In this document: positions 49,961 through 59,990 of the stretch, piece after piece
Position numbering within the stretch: position 1 is the stretch's first letter
How the letters are laid out: the number at the start of each line of letters is the position of its first letter
Assembly (NCBI GenBank): GCA_948474755.1
Contig: CAOLHI010000392.1
Coordinates: 372,001-436,000 of the forward strand
Length of the DNA stretch: 64,000 bases
Reading direction: 5' to 3'
Source of the DNA: Ctenosaura bakeri
Lineage: Eukaryota > Chordata > Lepidosauria > Squamata > Iguanidae
Notes under the pieces: model-generated
Database searches by the model: none
Seen by the model: the letters and a program-made list of their open reading frames with translations, nothing else
What the model was told of the DNA's origin: nothing
Made by a program: the position numbers and the translations under genes

Positions 49961-50139
49961 CAGTCAGCCCTCCACTTTTATGGATTTAGCATTCGCAGAT
50001 CATAGAGTCAGGTTGGAGGACCTAAAGATTCCTACAGAACTCTTCTCCAGCTAAAAATAGCATTCATGATTATTATTTTTATGTGTGGTTTTTCCACTGC
50101 TCTTGAATCCCTAACCCCTATGAAAGTGGAGGCTGACTG
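49961..50139. mobile_element. Tigger/pogo-type MITE
   Basis: 179 bp. Left terminus CAGTCAGCCCTCCACTTTTA and right terminus AAAGTGGAGGCTGACTG form an inverted repeat. Flanked by TA on both sides (49959-49960, 50140-50141). The sequence resembles known Tigger-family termini (CAGT..GCCCTCC). No coding sequence. Confidence 0.9.
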
Positions 50140-50784
50140 TAAATACTTTTTCCTTCTGGCTTGAGCTGCAAGAAAAGAAAAAAAAAACAGGAAAAAGTGT
50201 GATCACAATTATTAAATCTTCCCACAGTGATTTACTCTATTCACCCTATGATATTAATAATGAATTTGCCATTTTTATACAAAATGATACCAAACAGAAT
50301 TAGATCCCTGAATTCATTGATTCTATCAAAATCCATAAATCATTTTCAGAGCATAGACATTTTTTAAACAGTTCTATGTCACTTAATGAAATTAAAGGCA
50401 AACAAATCCTTGAAACATACTAAATCTCACAGCTGTGATTAATTTGGTGCTGCATCTTTAAAGTCTTTAAAAGATTTTTTCCTTCCCAAATTTTGGCTCT
50501 TTTCAAAAATATTTTATGTGGTAGTCAGCATCCTAAATCATGGCAGTTATCTAAAATTATTACCACTACCCATCCCACCTTAATGTCTTGACTTAATCAG
50601 ATTAATGAATGCTAATAAGATCCTCAGCTCTATTACAGACGAACATCTCAACTCTTTTATCACCAAGCACATAAACCTGAACTAAGCATGTTGCATGCTT
50701 TAGACATCGAACAGCCAATACCTTGAGGAGGTGAGATTTAAAGCTAATTCCCCATGCTCAAGCTTCCAAAACCCTAAGGAATTG

Positions 50785-51700
50785 ATCTCATGAGATTTCC
50801 CTAAGGTTTTTGATAGAATTAAATGGCAGTATCTAATTAAATTGCTTGATAAGCTGAACTTTCATAGTAAATTTACGTCTGTGATTGCACATCCTTGTCC
50901 AGAGCAATGCATGTAGCTCAGTGTCATTTCCATTCTCCACAGCACCAAGCAAGGGTACTCTTTGCCTCCTAGTCTTTTTAAAAATGCTGTGGAGGCCCTG
51001 GCAGAGATAATCTGTACTGATGCCAAAATTAAAGATTTAAAAATCAATTCACAATATCATGTAGCTACTCTTTTGGCAAATGACAAATTTCTCTTTGTAA
51101 AAAAAAAAAGACTAAATTACTTTCAACTAAATATTCCAATTCAACCTCATTATAAACTGAGAAGCATAACAGGTATTACTATTGGCTTTTCTGGCTTCCA
51201 CTACTGAGGCATCATTCCTACTAAGGATGATGGCCCTGTAGGGAAGGGGATGCACTCCAAATAAAGCAATGAGTCTGCACTGTAAGTATCACTCTTAGGC
51301 TGCATTGCAGCAGTCAAACACAGATACTGCCCAGAATTTCACATCTATTCCAAATCTGCAGCCAAACTAACAGATATAAATTTATTGCAGGAGGCCACTC
51401 TCACCTCATGTTCTCTAAAAAGGCCAAATATAATCTGAACACCAAGAGAGGCCTTGCAATTCCTAAATCAAAATTCTGTTTTGCAGCTGTCCAAATTCAG
51501 CAACATGCACAAATTACCAGAAACAAAGGCACCATGTATTGGGTCAAGATAGAATTGTCTTGTCAGCTTGAATCTGATTATCTCCCTTTTAAGACACTGA
51601 GTACTCATGACCTCCAGACAGAGGGTACACTTAGAAATGGATTACTACCTTACCAAACATAGTATAGATTAGCAAACCATTCTTGAAGCGTACCCCTTTT
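50785..51700 (+). pseudogene. Decayed L1 ORF2 reverse transcriptase fragment
   Basis: Reading with frameshifts gives FDRIKWQYLIKLLDKLNFHS, then PPSLFKNAVEALAEIICTDA (counterpart of 'PLSPLLFALAIEPLA') and VATLLANDKFLF, where the catalytic FADD box has become LAND. The later part at 51408-51662 gives KRGLAIPKSKFCFAAVQIQQ and YWVKIE, matching the 'GGL..PD...YY.A.QL' region downstream in ORF2. Catalytic residues are lost and stops are common. Confidence 0.8.
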
Positions 51701-53540
51701 TTTTGTGGAAGATCCCCTTTTCCACTGCACTGACAAGATCTTACAGCTCAAAAGCTGGAAAGCCCAATGCCTTTATAGAATCAAGGACCTTCGTTTTTGT
51801 TGTTGTTAGTTACAGACTTGTTTTGATGGATCATTTAAATCATTTGATGGATCATTTTGGCTTAGAGTATGGCTACACAAGCATTAGACCTGCACCTTTG
51901 TGTGCTCATTCTATCAGTTTGAAGGGCCACCAGGGGCCATTATGGTATTTGAAGAAGTTTGCATTAAATCTCTGTCCAAAATTGACAACTGGCTAGTGGT
52001 TCACCTATTTAAACTAGGTGATGATATGAAGCTGATCTGGGAAACACATCTGTTTCCCTATGCCTGATTTATAATAGAAAATAATTTAATCTATACCACT
52101 CTCTAAATCTATTTTTGCCATTGAGAATATGTTCTAAAGGTTGTTTATAGTTGGACCTTAATCCATTTAGTTTATCCAGTATCTCAGGTTACTCCTCTCC
52201 TCCAAGATGGTGATGCTGCATGTATGTCAACCAGGTGTGCCAGTTCTAGTCAATGGTATTACATTTCCTGTCTAGTATGACCAACCAACAAATTATCTAC
52301 TGTGAAGCACTTATATCATCTGTTTTTCATGGGCTAATTTATAGCACAAGACACTCTATTGGGGGCAGTTTGCCAAGATGTTGCCCAACACTGGAGTTCA
52401 CCTAATGATAGGTTTTCCATTGTAAGTCCAGGAATGTACACTCCATGGGTTGGCAGAATAGAATCCATGGGTTGGCAGAATAGAAGAGGAATTGCCCTTT
52501 CCTAGAAGTTAACCTTACAGATAAGGCGATCTGGAAGATGCCAATGATTTTGAAAAGGTTTGGTATCCATTTATTCAGAAGTGTGATAGCTATCAAATGG
52601 TAGCACAAGCTCAAATAAAAACAGCTGGGTCATCTCACTTTATTTTCCACTATAATAAATTATTTGCATATGCAACTCGGTCTAACTATGCTTACTCATA
52701 ACAGAGTCCTGTTAAGTTCAGCAGAATTTATTTCCTTGTACAAATGGAACTAAAACTGAACTAAATCGTAACTAATATCTGTGCTCTATAGTTTTGCCCA
52801 CTTATGAAAAGCAGTAAAAATAGAAGAAAATGAAAAAAAAAATAATTTTGTCTCTTTTCATCTTCTACAGTGTAAAGCATACATAAAGCACTCATTCCTA
52901 TAAAAAGAACTGAGAATAAGACACCAAGACCAGGAACTTGTCTTGTCTTCCTGTAACGATCTGAAGCTATACATAAATCTTACATAAACTTCTTCCTGTT
53001 ATATAGTTTTTAGAAATAATTATGGGGCAGTAAATGTATGAACATCTTCTCTTAACATTTTATTTATGATTCTAAATAAAAATATTCCATAATTCATTTT
53101 GGCAGTTTTTCATTTTTTTAAAAAGTGAAATAATTTTTTTTTTCTCTTCAATTTATCCATTTCCCCATCAGGCCTTCCCATCTCACAACTACCTCTCTGC
53201 TCACTTTAAAACAGCACAACCTACTTTGTCAGGCCAGGGGCAGACCAAAATTTTAACTACTTTAACTTTCTATTCACACAGAGGTCAAACAGTTGCCTAT
53301 ATAAAAAAAAAGTGGCCTTTTGAAACCGATTTAAATTAATGTTTTTAGTATGATTTTTTTAAAAAACAATGTGTTATTCAGTTTTAATCATATATATATA
53401 TATTTAATTTTATCACTTCATTTTTTTACATTTTCTCCAACAGTATTACAGCTTTGTCATCCTGCTTTTCATCTTCCAGAACACCAATGCAGCAACAAAT
53501 CATACCCACCAAGGGTTGCGGCCACCAACAGTGTCGCCTC
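51701..53540. other. Non-coding stretch
   Basis: No gene is supported. A 23-bp unit (CCATGGGTTGGCAGAATAGA) is duplicated in tandem at about 52443-52490. An (AT)n run lies near 53390-53402. The first part may hold more of the L1. Confidence 0.45.
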
Positions 53541-53720
53541 GGCCATTTCCGCACGAGCCTGTTATAGCGCGATGATTCCACTTTCAACGTCCTCTGGAAT
53601 CCTGGGGTTTGCAGTTTCGGGAGGGGCCGGCCGGCCCCTCCCGAAACTGCAAACCCCAGGATTCCAGAGGACGTTGAAAGTGGAATCATCGCGCTATAAC
53701 AGGCTCGTGCGGAAATGGCA
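53541..53720. mobile_element. Palindromic MITE, copy 10: 90-bp perfect arms, no spacer
   Basis: Bases 53541-53630 and 53631-53720 are reverse complements over 89 of 90 positions, with no spacer (centre GGCCGG/CCGGCC). The only difference is at the outermost base. Flanks CTC and GTC are an imperfect 3-bp duplication. Because of the symmetry, both strands encode the same short peptide, which is why long open frames appear here. GC-rich subfamily. It lies about 150 bp before the CpG island. Confidence 0.95.
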
Positions 53721-53756
53721 GTCGTCAAGTCTTAAGTTTTAATTACATCTTAACTC

Positions 53757-53820
53757 ATACTGTGAGCCGCCTTGGGTACCATATGGGAAGAAAAGTGAGA
53801 TATAAGTTAAACAAATAACT
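53757..53820 (+). mobile_element. 3' tail of a CR1/L2-group LINE or its SINE
   Basis: GTGAGCCGCCTTGGGTACCA, then GAGATATAAGTTAAACAAATAA, is the typical 'gtgagccgccc...gggatataaataaa' LINE 3' end of reptiles. It is followed by a short (CA)n. Confidence 0.65.
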
Positions 53821-54126
53821 ACACACACACACAGAGGAAGGCTTAGGGGTACATGCAGGCAGCTGCTTAAACAGAGCGAGATGGGGGAGAAGGCTGGGGG
53901 CGAAATAAGTGCAGCCAAACGACGCAAGGAAGAGAGAAATGGAGGCGCCTGAGGCAGCCATTAACGCCCCACTCTGAGGTGAAAATAAGCGGTCACCCAA
54001 CACCGTTCCTAATTCCAAAGACAGCCCTTACGCCACGCCCCCAACACCTCCTATTAGCATTGGAACCCAACCGGTTGCCCTATCCAGCGCAGGAGCAACG
54101 TTGAAGGGGCGGTGACTGTCACCGCA

Positions 54127-54134
54127 TGACGTCA
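54127..54134. promoter_or_regulatory. CRE (TGACGTCA)
   Basis: An exact palindromic CREB/ATF site, 8 bp before an inverted CCAAT box inside the CpG island. This CRE plus CCAAT pairing is common in vertebrate housekeeping promoters. Confidence 0.8.
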
Positions 54135-54234
54135 AGCTCCCATTGGCGGGAAGCCGCAGCCTTCTCTTCCGCCAGGGTGCGGAGGGCGTGCCTTGGGCCG
54201 AGCGTTCGTGCCCGGACGCGGCTCGGGTGTTACC

Positions 54235-54294
54235 ATGGTGACCGTGGGGCGTCTTTCTCCCTCCGGCGGCCTACTATTTGGCGTGTGTAAATGA
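54235..54294 (+). other. Short ORF in a strong Kozak context (possible uORF or first codons)
   Basis: ACCATGG at 54232 opens a 19-codon frame, MVTVGRLSPSGGLLFGVCK, ending TGA at 54292-54294. It is about 100 bp downstream of the CRE. It could be an upstream ORF. If a GT at 54282-54288 acts as a splice site it could be the first coding exon. The peptide is not recognised. Confidence 0.3.
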
Positions 54295-54597
54295 GGGAAA
54301 GAACCTGGGTAGCCTCGCACCCTTTCCTTTACCCGCGGGCTGGGTTGAGTGTCTTTATTTGGGAGCTGGGGACGGAGGCTGAGACCCGGGAGAGATTTAA
54401 GCCTAGGGTTAGGACTGTTTTGTGTGTGAGACTCGCTCGAATTTAACCTGAACAGAATCTCTTGGAAGACACGTGTATCGACCCGCTTTGCGGGTCAGCC
54501 CTGACATAAAGAGACGAGAAGACAAGCTGGCTAGGGGACAGGTAGGTGGTCCTGATTCTTGGGAAGCTTCCCCCACAGTGGAGTGCCCGGAGACTAA

Positions 54598-54740
54598 GAC
54601 CATATCCGCACTGGACTGTTATAGCGGTATTATTCCACTTTCAACACCCTATGGAATCCTGGGGTTTGCAGTTTAGGGAGCGGCCGTCCGGACGTTGAAA
54701 GTGGAATAATACCGCTGTAACAGTCCAGTGCGGATGTGCC
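54598..54740. mobile_element. Palindromic MITE, copy 11, centre deleted
   Basis: Left end GACCATATCCGCACTGGAC, right end GTCCAGTGCGGATGTGCC. Both arms share private variants (CACTGGACTG and GCGGTATTATT). No clean target duplication. It lies 56 bp after the candidate 5' splice site. Confidence 0.88.
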
Positions 54741-55033
54741 TCAGTGAGCCGCCGCGGGCCTTCAAGCTTCCACGTACGTGGAGCGGGTTCCGTGAGGGGA
54801 TTCCTCGCGCGTTGTCGCCGAGTCGGCTTCGTCCGTCAGTCTGTTTTTCTCCTTCGACGTCCCAGGAGTTGGGATGCTGGAAGCTGATTTGGCAAACAAG
54901 TTAAAAATGCGGCCGGGAAATGCAAGTTAGGGCGAGAAAGCCGCGGCGCTGAACTTGCTGTTGTCATTTGGCTTTTCCTTTTCCTCACGGACTGCTTGGG
55001 AAAGATCCTGCTGGCCGATCCTTGAGAGTCATT

Positions 55034-55213
55034 GACCATTTCCGCACTAGCCTGTTATAGCGCGACGATTCCACTTTCAACATCCTCTGGAATCCTGGGG
55101 TTTGCCGTTTCGGGAGGGGTCGGGTGGCCCCTCCCGAAACGGCAAACCCCAGGATTCCAGAGGATGTTGAAAGTGGAATCGTCGCGCTATAACAGGCTAG
55201 TGCGGAAATGGCC
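55034..55213. mobile_element. Palindromic MITE, copy 12: near-perfect 90-bp arms
   Basis: 55034-55123 and 55124-55213 are reverse complements except at position 2 and three bases beside the centre. Perfect target duplication ATT (55031-55033, 55214-55216). GC-rich subfamily. It differs from copy 10 at several arm positions, and these differences are the same in both of its arms. Confidence 0.95.
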
Positions 55214-55384
55214 ATTGCTGGTGCTGATTTGCGGGATGTAGTAGCTGAGCACAAAGACAAGACACGATGCTTTCAGACGGTCCCGCTACAAGAGTTTTAG
55301 TTTTGTCGGGTGCGTGTCTGCCTTCAACTCGTCAGCCAGTTTATTGCAACCACTTAAATTTCGAAAGGTTTTTCTAGGCAAAGA

Positions 55385-55502
55385 ATACTCAAAGGCCCTT
55401 CCTCTGAAACACAGCCGACAGCACTTGTTATTTGTTGGAGGTCTCCCATCCAAGTACTAACCAGGGCTGACGCTGCTTAGCTTCCAAGATCAGTAGGATG
55501 TT
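55385..55502 (-). mobile_element. 5S-rRNA-derived SINE fragment
   Basis: The plus strand GGTCTCCCATCCAAGTACTA, then ACCAGGGCTGACGCTGCTTA and GCTTCCAAGATCAGTAGGATG, is the reverse complement of the 5S rRNA internal control region and 3' half. The 5' third of 5S is absent, and CAGCACTTG... follows as SINE sequence. Better kept in its 5S part than the copy at 21008. Confidence 0.85.
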
Positions 55503-55519
55503 TCCTAACAAACATATTT

Positions 55520-55645
55520 CTGCTGTGGGAATGCTTGTTTGTTTGTTTAGGGTATTTATAGTCCACTCTTCATCCACAAACTCTCTCTAAGTGGCTTTCA
55601 AACTGTTAATTTGACAGTTGCCTGCCCTCAGGCTTGCAGTCTAAG
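55520..55645 (-). mobile_element. LINE 3' end fragment (L2/CR1 group)
   Basis: (TTTG)n at 55528-55542, then GGGTATTTATAGTCCACTC, TCTCTAAGTGGCTTTCAAAC and TGCCTGCCCTCAGGCTTGCA read as a reversed LINE 3' end with its short tandem tail, as in the element at 57640. Confidence 0.65.
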
Positions 55646-57639
55646 ATAATTCACCGGTTGTCAATAATGCTTCACTTTAGTAACAATTGACCCACTGAAA
55701 TGTGTAAACACAGTAGCACAAAATCAGGAATGCCCTGGAAGAAACCCCTGGAAGGAAAAGGGCATGGAACTGAGATGCATTTTCTCCCACTGACTGCACA
55801 ATATGATCCAAATCAGATTCTTCCAGCTAAGATTTTTTTTAAAAAATGAGCAAAGAAAATGTAGAATCTCTCTCTCTCTATGTGTGTGTGTTTTCAGGCT
55901 TGTAGAGGTGTGCTAACAGTTTGCAAATAGGAAAGTATGAAGCCACTTAACATGCAGATAATTGAAAAGAATTTGTCTATAGTAAATCATTAGGTGAGAA
56001 ACCTTCAAGCTACCCGTATTGAAGGATCTTTTTGCTAGCTGCAAATTAAAATAGTTTTTCTGGTGAGCATTATTAGAAACAAAGATAAATATGAAAAAAA
56101 ATGCAACATGCTAAATTTTTCCTGAAAGAAATATGAAGTTCATAAATCATGTAAATCCAGAAAACTTGGTACAAAATCACAGTTCTTATAAGTACAATTT
56201 TTTTTGTGGGAAAATATAAATAAAAGCCTTGAATTTCTTTTAGGAAGAGTTTAGTGTCTTGCCTTTGGTTGTATTTGTCTTTATTTCAAACAGTGGTTAT
56301 TTTCTAATTGTATGTAAGGCTGTATCAAATAACAATTAAGAAAAATTCCTGTACTCTGCTGTATAGTACAAGATCTTATGAACCTTCTGCCTTTTCCTGC
56401 TCAAGAAGCAGCTCAAAACTTTCCAAGTGTGACTGAGAGAATGGATATGATGGACTCAAAATCATTTCAAAAAGCAAAATTTGTTACATTGAAATTGTTC
56501 ATGCTTCTGTTTGGTGGTGCACTTTTTTTCTGCACCATAAATGATGGTCAGTCAATCATGTGTACACAAGTAAAGTGCTGCTTTGTGATGAGGACAATCA
56601 GGTTAAACCATCAGTAACAGAGATTGTTCAGACAATGTGCATCTGTGTACTGCACATCTTTCAGTTCATGCACTATATGCCTCCTTCCCACAGGAAAGGA
56701 ATGTAAGGATGGGCCTTTTCATTGTGTTTAACAATTCACGCACTACAAACCTTAAAGTGTATTTCTCATCTTTATATTGTAATCTGTTCCTTTTTAGATA
56801 TCGTAAAAGAACAAATTTAGGATTACACCTCAAACTGTAAGTGTTTGTTATCTTGAGTTTATTACAGTTAAAACTTTGGAAAAAAGTATATTTGCTTGTC
56901 CCTCTGATCCCTCTTCAAATGCTAGTAATGAACACTCTGCTTTCAGTTGAGTTTTATTGTCTAAAGATTGCCTTCTGTACATAGTATTCACAATCATAAT
57001 AATAAAATCTATGTGACCCTTTAGTTGAAGTTGTTTTTATTTTAAGATGTAAGTGCTTGAAGTGGTTTTCTGAACAATATAATTAAATTGCATTTTAAAT
57101 TGACCCTGAATTATGTCCTACAGGTTTCTTGTACTGTGATGTACACATTCATGGCAATTATGCTGCCAAATGCCTTTTCAGAAAAGCCTAATTTATATTG
57201 ATTATCCTGGATCTAGACAAGTGATGGGCAAGCTTCTGTAGATTTAGTTTAGGAGATCAAATCGGATCAGGCCCATATTAACTCATTTTAACCTTGGCTC
57301 ATTACAAGTTTCTGATCTGCTCACACTCTTAGTTTTGTAATTGGGAAGATTATGAGATTTTCATGCTCCCAGTCTCATGATTATCTTCCTTCTCCAACTC
57401 TTCAGCCACTCTTACTAAACCTTTCTGGCTGATGATGACAACAGCAAAGAGATGGATTTGTTGCTGCCTTGATTAGGCCTTAGAACACTACAGAGACCAC
57501 ACTCTAAATTAGGTTCATGGTAATTGTGGTGAAAGTATGCTTCACAAAGGTTTAAAGAAGCTAATGCTATAAAGGACCTAATGACAGCCCTAGCAACAGC
57601 CATTTAATCTCTGCCTGCAGGCAAGTTTAGTGAAAGAGG
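55646..57639. other. Non-coding stretch, probably intronic
   Basis: No exon is convincingly supported. An open frame from 56378 follows a possible acceptor (CTGTATAG at 56366) but has no good donor and no family match. Confidence 0.4.
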
Positions 57640-58625
57640 GGAAAGAGTAGTTTGTTTGTTTGTTTAAAGTATTTCTGTACTGCCCCCAACCCACAAGTGT
57701 TCCTGAGGCAATGAACCAATAAGCAATTAAAACAATACAAAGATAAAAACATTTTTAAGATTCATTAAAGTTTTCTTTAAAGACCTCTAAAAGCCGTCTA
57801 AAAACAATTATAGAATCCAGTTTTTAAACCGTTAAAACAGCAATTTCAAACATTGAATCCTGGAAGGAGCAGCACTGTTTTGGCTGATTGCCAGAAGCTT
57901 AAAATAGATAGAGTTGGCCTAACTTCCTCTGGTGGAGAGTTCCACAGTTGAGGTGCTGCTACAGAGAAAGCCTTGTTATGTGTGCCCACCAGCCCAATTT
58001 CATGAGGTGTTCAGATAGACAACAGGGCCTTCTCTTAAGATCTCAAATTCTGACGGATTCATGTGGGAGGGGACACTCTTTCAGATATCCTTGCCTCAAG
58101 TCATTTAGGGCTTTGTAGGTCAACACCAGCATCTTGAATTGAGCTTGGCAGCAAATTGGATGCCAGGGTAGTTCTTGTAGGACTGGTTTTATAGGCTCTG
58201 TAAAATGGATACCTGACACTAAAATGGATACCTGACACCAGTCTAGCTGCTGCATTGTGCACTAGCTGCAGTTCTCAAACACTTTTTCAAGGGCAGCTTT
58301 ACATAGAATGCATTACAGTGATCTAATTGAGAGTTAACGAAGGCATTAACCACTTTGACCCAATCTGCCTTCCCCAAGAAAGGGTACAGTGGTGCACCAG
58401 CCAAAAATGGGCAAAGCTGGCCACTGCTGCAACCTGGCTTTTTAGAAGCAGTGCTGGGTCCAAGAGCACCCCAAGCAATGAACCTTATCTTTCGAAGGGA
58501 GAGCAGAACAGGTTGGGATCCCTATTGTGATTCCAGGTTGGCTTTCCTACTGACCATCTTGTCTGGATTAAGCCTGAGTCTACTCATTCACATACAGTCA
58601 TTTACTGAATCCAAACATCAATTCA
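57640..58625 (-). mobile_element. L2/CR1-group LINE, 3' half of a copy split by a second LINE
   Basis: On the minus strand this continues from 59432-59990. It encodes, with breaks, SQLDHCNAFYVKLPLKK, then ELPWHPICCQAQFKMLVLTY and KALNDL, the segment C-terminal to the reverse transcriptase. It ends with GGGGCAGTACAGAAATACTT and an (AAAC)n tail at about 57650. A 20-bp unit (TAAAATGGATACCTGACAC) is tandemly duplicated at 58200-58240. Inactive. Confidence 0.85.
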
Positions 58626-59431
58626 GTATTGTCACTGTTTCTTTATGTAGCACCGTCTATGTACATGACACCTTACAAGTAAAACAACAACAAAAAAGTG
58701 GGATGTACAATCTAAAATATATGTGTATACACACAAACACAGAGGGAAGGAATAATAAAACTGTATGATACAATTGTAAAACAAATTATCCAGATAAAAT
58801 ACAAAATAATACAATATAATATAAACAAACTGACAAATACACGTAATCAAACTATGCAAGATTATAGAAAATATTGAACTAAAATTCCAAAAGCTTTTGA
58901 AAACAAGAAAGTTTTTAATTGAGATTTAAAAATAACAAGGGAAGGAAGAGTCCACAAATTTTAAGGGTGGTAAGTCTAAGAGAATGGAACAGTGATTAAA
59001 AAAGTATGAAACTGAGCCAAGGAAAAAGAAACCTTTGGTTGGATGAGAAGCCTAGAGTTCCTAGAAAGCAGATCTTGAGCAGGTTGATAAAAAGAAATAA
59101 GGGCCGAAAGATAGTGTGTTGGGGGGGAGTTAGACTGTTTAGGGCTTTTAACATTAAAACAAGAAGTTTGTACTGAATCCTTGAAGAAATGGGTAACCAA
59201 TGAAGAGATCTCAAAAGTAGGGTAACATAATCAAAACAGTGGGCCAAAAAGATAACCTTAGCAGCAGAATGTTGAACAGAAACCAGAGGACTAAGGTGAG
59301 ATAATGGAAGACCAGTCAAAAAATTACAATAATCAAAGTGGGAAATGGCCAAGACATGAAGTAAGATCTTAGAAGTAGAAGCAGAAAGAAAGTCTAAATT
59401 TTGGCAATGTTATAAAGAATAAAAAAATTAA
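58626..59431 (-). mobile_element. L2-type LINE 3' fragment nested in another LINE
   Basis: The minus strand encodes HFDYCNFLTGLPLSHLSPLV, AAKVIF and LRSLHWLPISSRIQYKLLVL, the same C-terminal segment as its host LINE but from a different element. Its 3' end reads GTGTCATGTACATAGACGGT followed by GCTACATAAA, like L2 3' tails. Host sequence resumes on both sides, which shows nesting. Confidence 0.8.
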
Positions 59432-59990
59432 AGCCAAGACATGTGTTTTTTTCACAGGAGGTATTACCACAGCATCTTTGGCATGCATCAGTTTAAGGAG
59501 AGATAGTGTTTGCTATCATCAGCATACTAATGATCAAAGCTCTGGATGACCACTCCCAGCAGCTTCATGTGGATGTTGAAAGGCACAGGGAACAGTATAA
59601 GCCCCTGCGGCCCCCACAGGCTAATAAAATAAATAATAATAATAAACCTTAGCACTGCCCTCTGAGAATGGTCAGCCAAAAAAGACCAGAACCACTGCAA
59701 AGCAATGCCCCCAAGTTCCACATCAGCCAGACAACCCAGAAGTATACCACCAGCAATGATATCAAGTGTTGCTGAAAGGTCCTGGAGGACCAATAGAGTC
59801 TCACAACTCCTGTCCAACCCCTGGTGTAGGTCATCCATCAAGGTGACTAAGGCAATTTCTGTCCTGGGTCCACGTAATCTGTTTCATCAAAGAAAGCTGG
59901 GAGTTGTGTTGCCACAACTCACTCTAGAGCCTTACAAAGGGAAGATTAGAGATTGGCTGTTAGTTACCTAGAGAAGTAGGGTCCAATGGA
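59432..59990 (-). mobile_element. L2/CR1-group LINE, reverse transcriptase part of the split copy
   Basis: On the minus strand: LGGIALQWFWSFL (counterpart of 'LGGTALQWF.S.L'), then GPQGLILFPVPFNIHMKLLG (counterpart of 'GVPQGSILSPMLFNIYMKPLG') and the catalytic YADD box intact at 59515-59526. A simple (TAA)n patch interrupts it at 59625-59642. Stops and frameshifts disable it. It continues at 58625 after the nested L2. Confidence 0.88.

Larger units (their letters stand above)
53860..55000. promoter_or_regulatory. CpG island, probable gene promoter
   Basis: The only extended GC- and CpG-rich stretch in the window. It carries a perfect CRE palindrome TGACGTCA (54127-54134), an adjacent inverted CCAAT box (ATTGG, 54142-54146) followed by GCGGG, and a second ATTGG near 54058. 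There is no TATA box, so a TATA-less CpG promoter fits, possibly bidirectional. Downstream lie an ACCATGG start context (54232-54238) and a possible 5' splice site GGACAG/GTAGGT (exon end 54541). MITEs flank it on the left (53541) and sit inside it (54598) and just right of it (55034). The direction of the main gene is inferred as plus from the splice site and the candidate downstream exon. Confidence 0.8.

Noticed and set aside
53350..53742. 130-codon open frame, and a 100-codon one on the other strand, encoding the same peptide
   Set aside because: Both are products of the perfect palindrome of the MITE at 53541-53720; there is no protein family or splice context.
55440..55502. 5S rRNA gene
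   Set aside because: Only the 3' half of 5S is present, and it is joined to SINE sequence.
56367..56617. Possible exon after an acceptor-like CTGTATAG, with frame MNLLPFPAQEAAQNFPSVTE
   Set aside because: No convincing donor site or family match; the later half looks like translated AT-rich non-coding DNA.
58355..58768. 137-codon open frame on the plus strand
   Set aside because: It is antisense to the two nested LINEs and has no domain.
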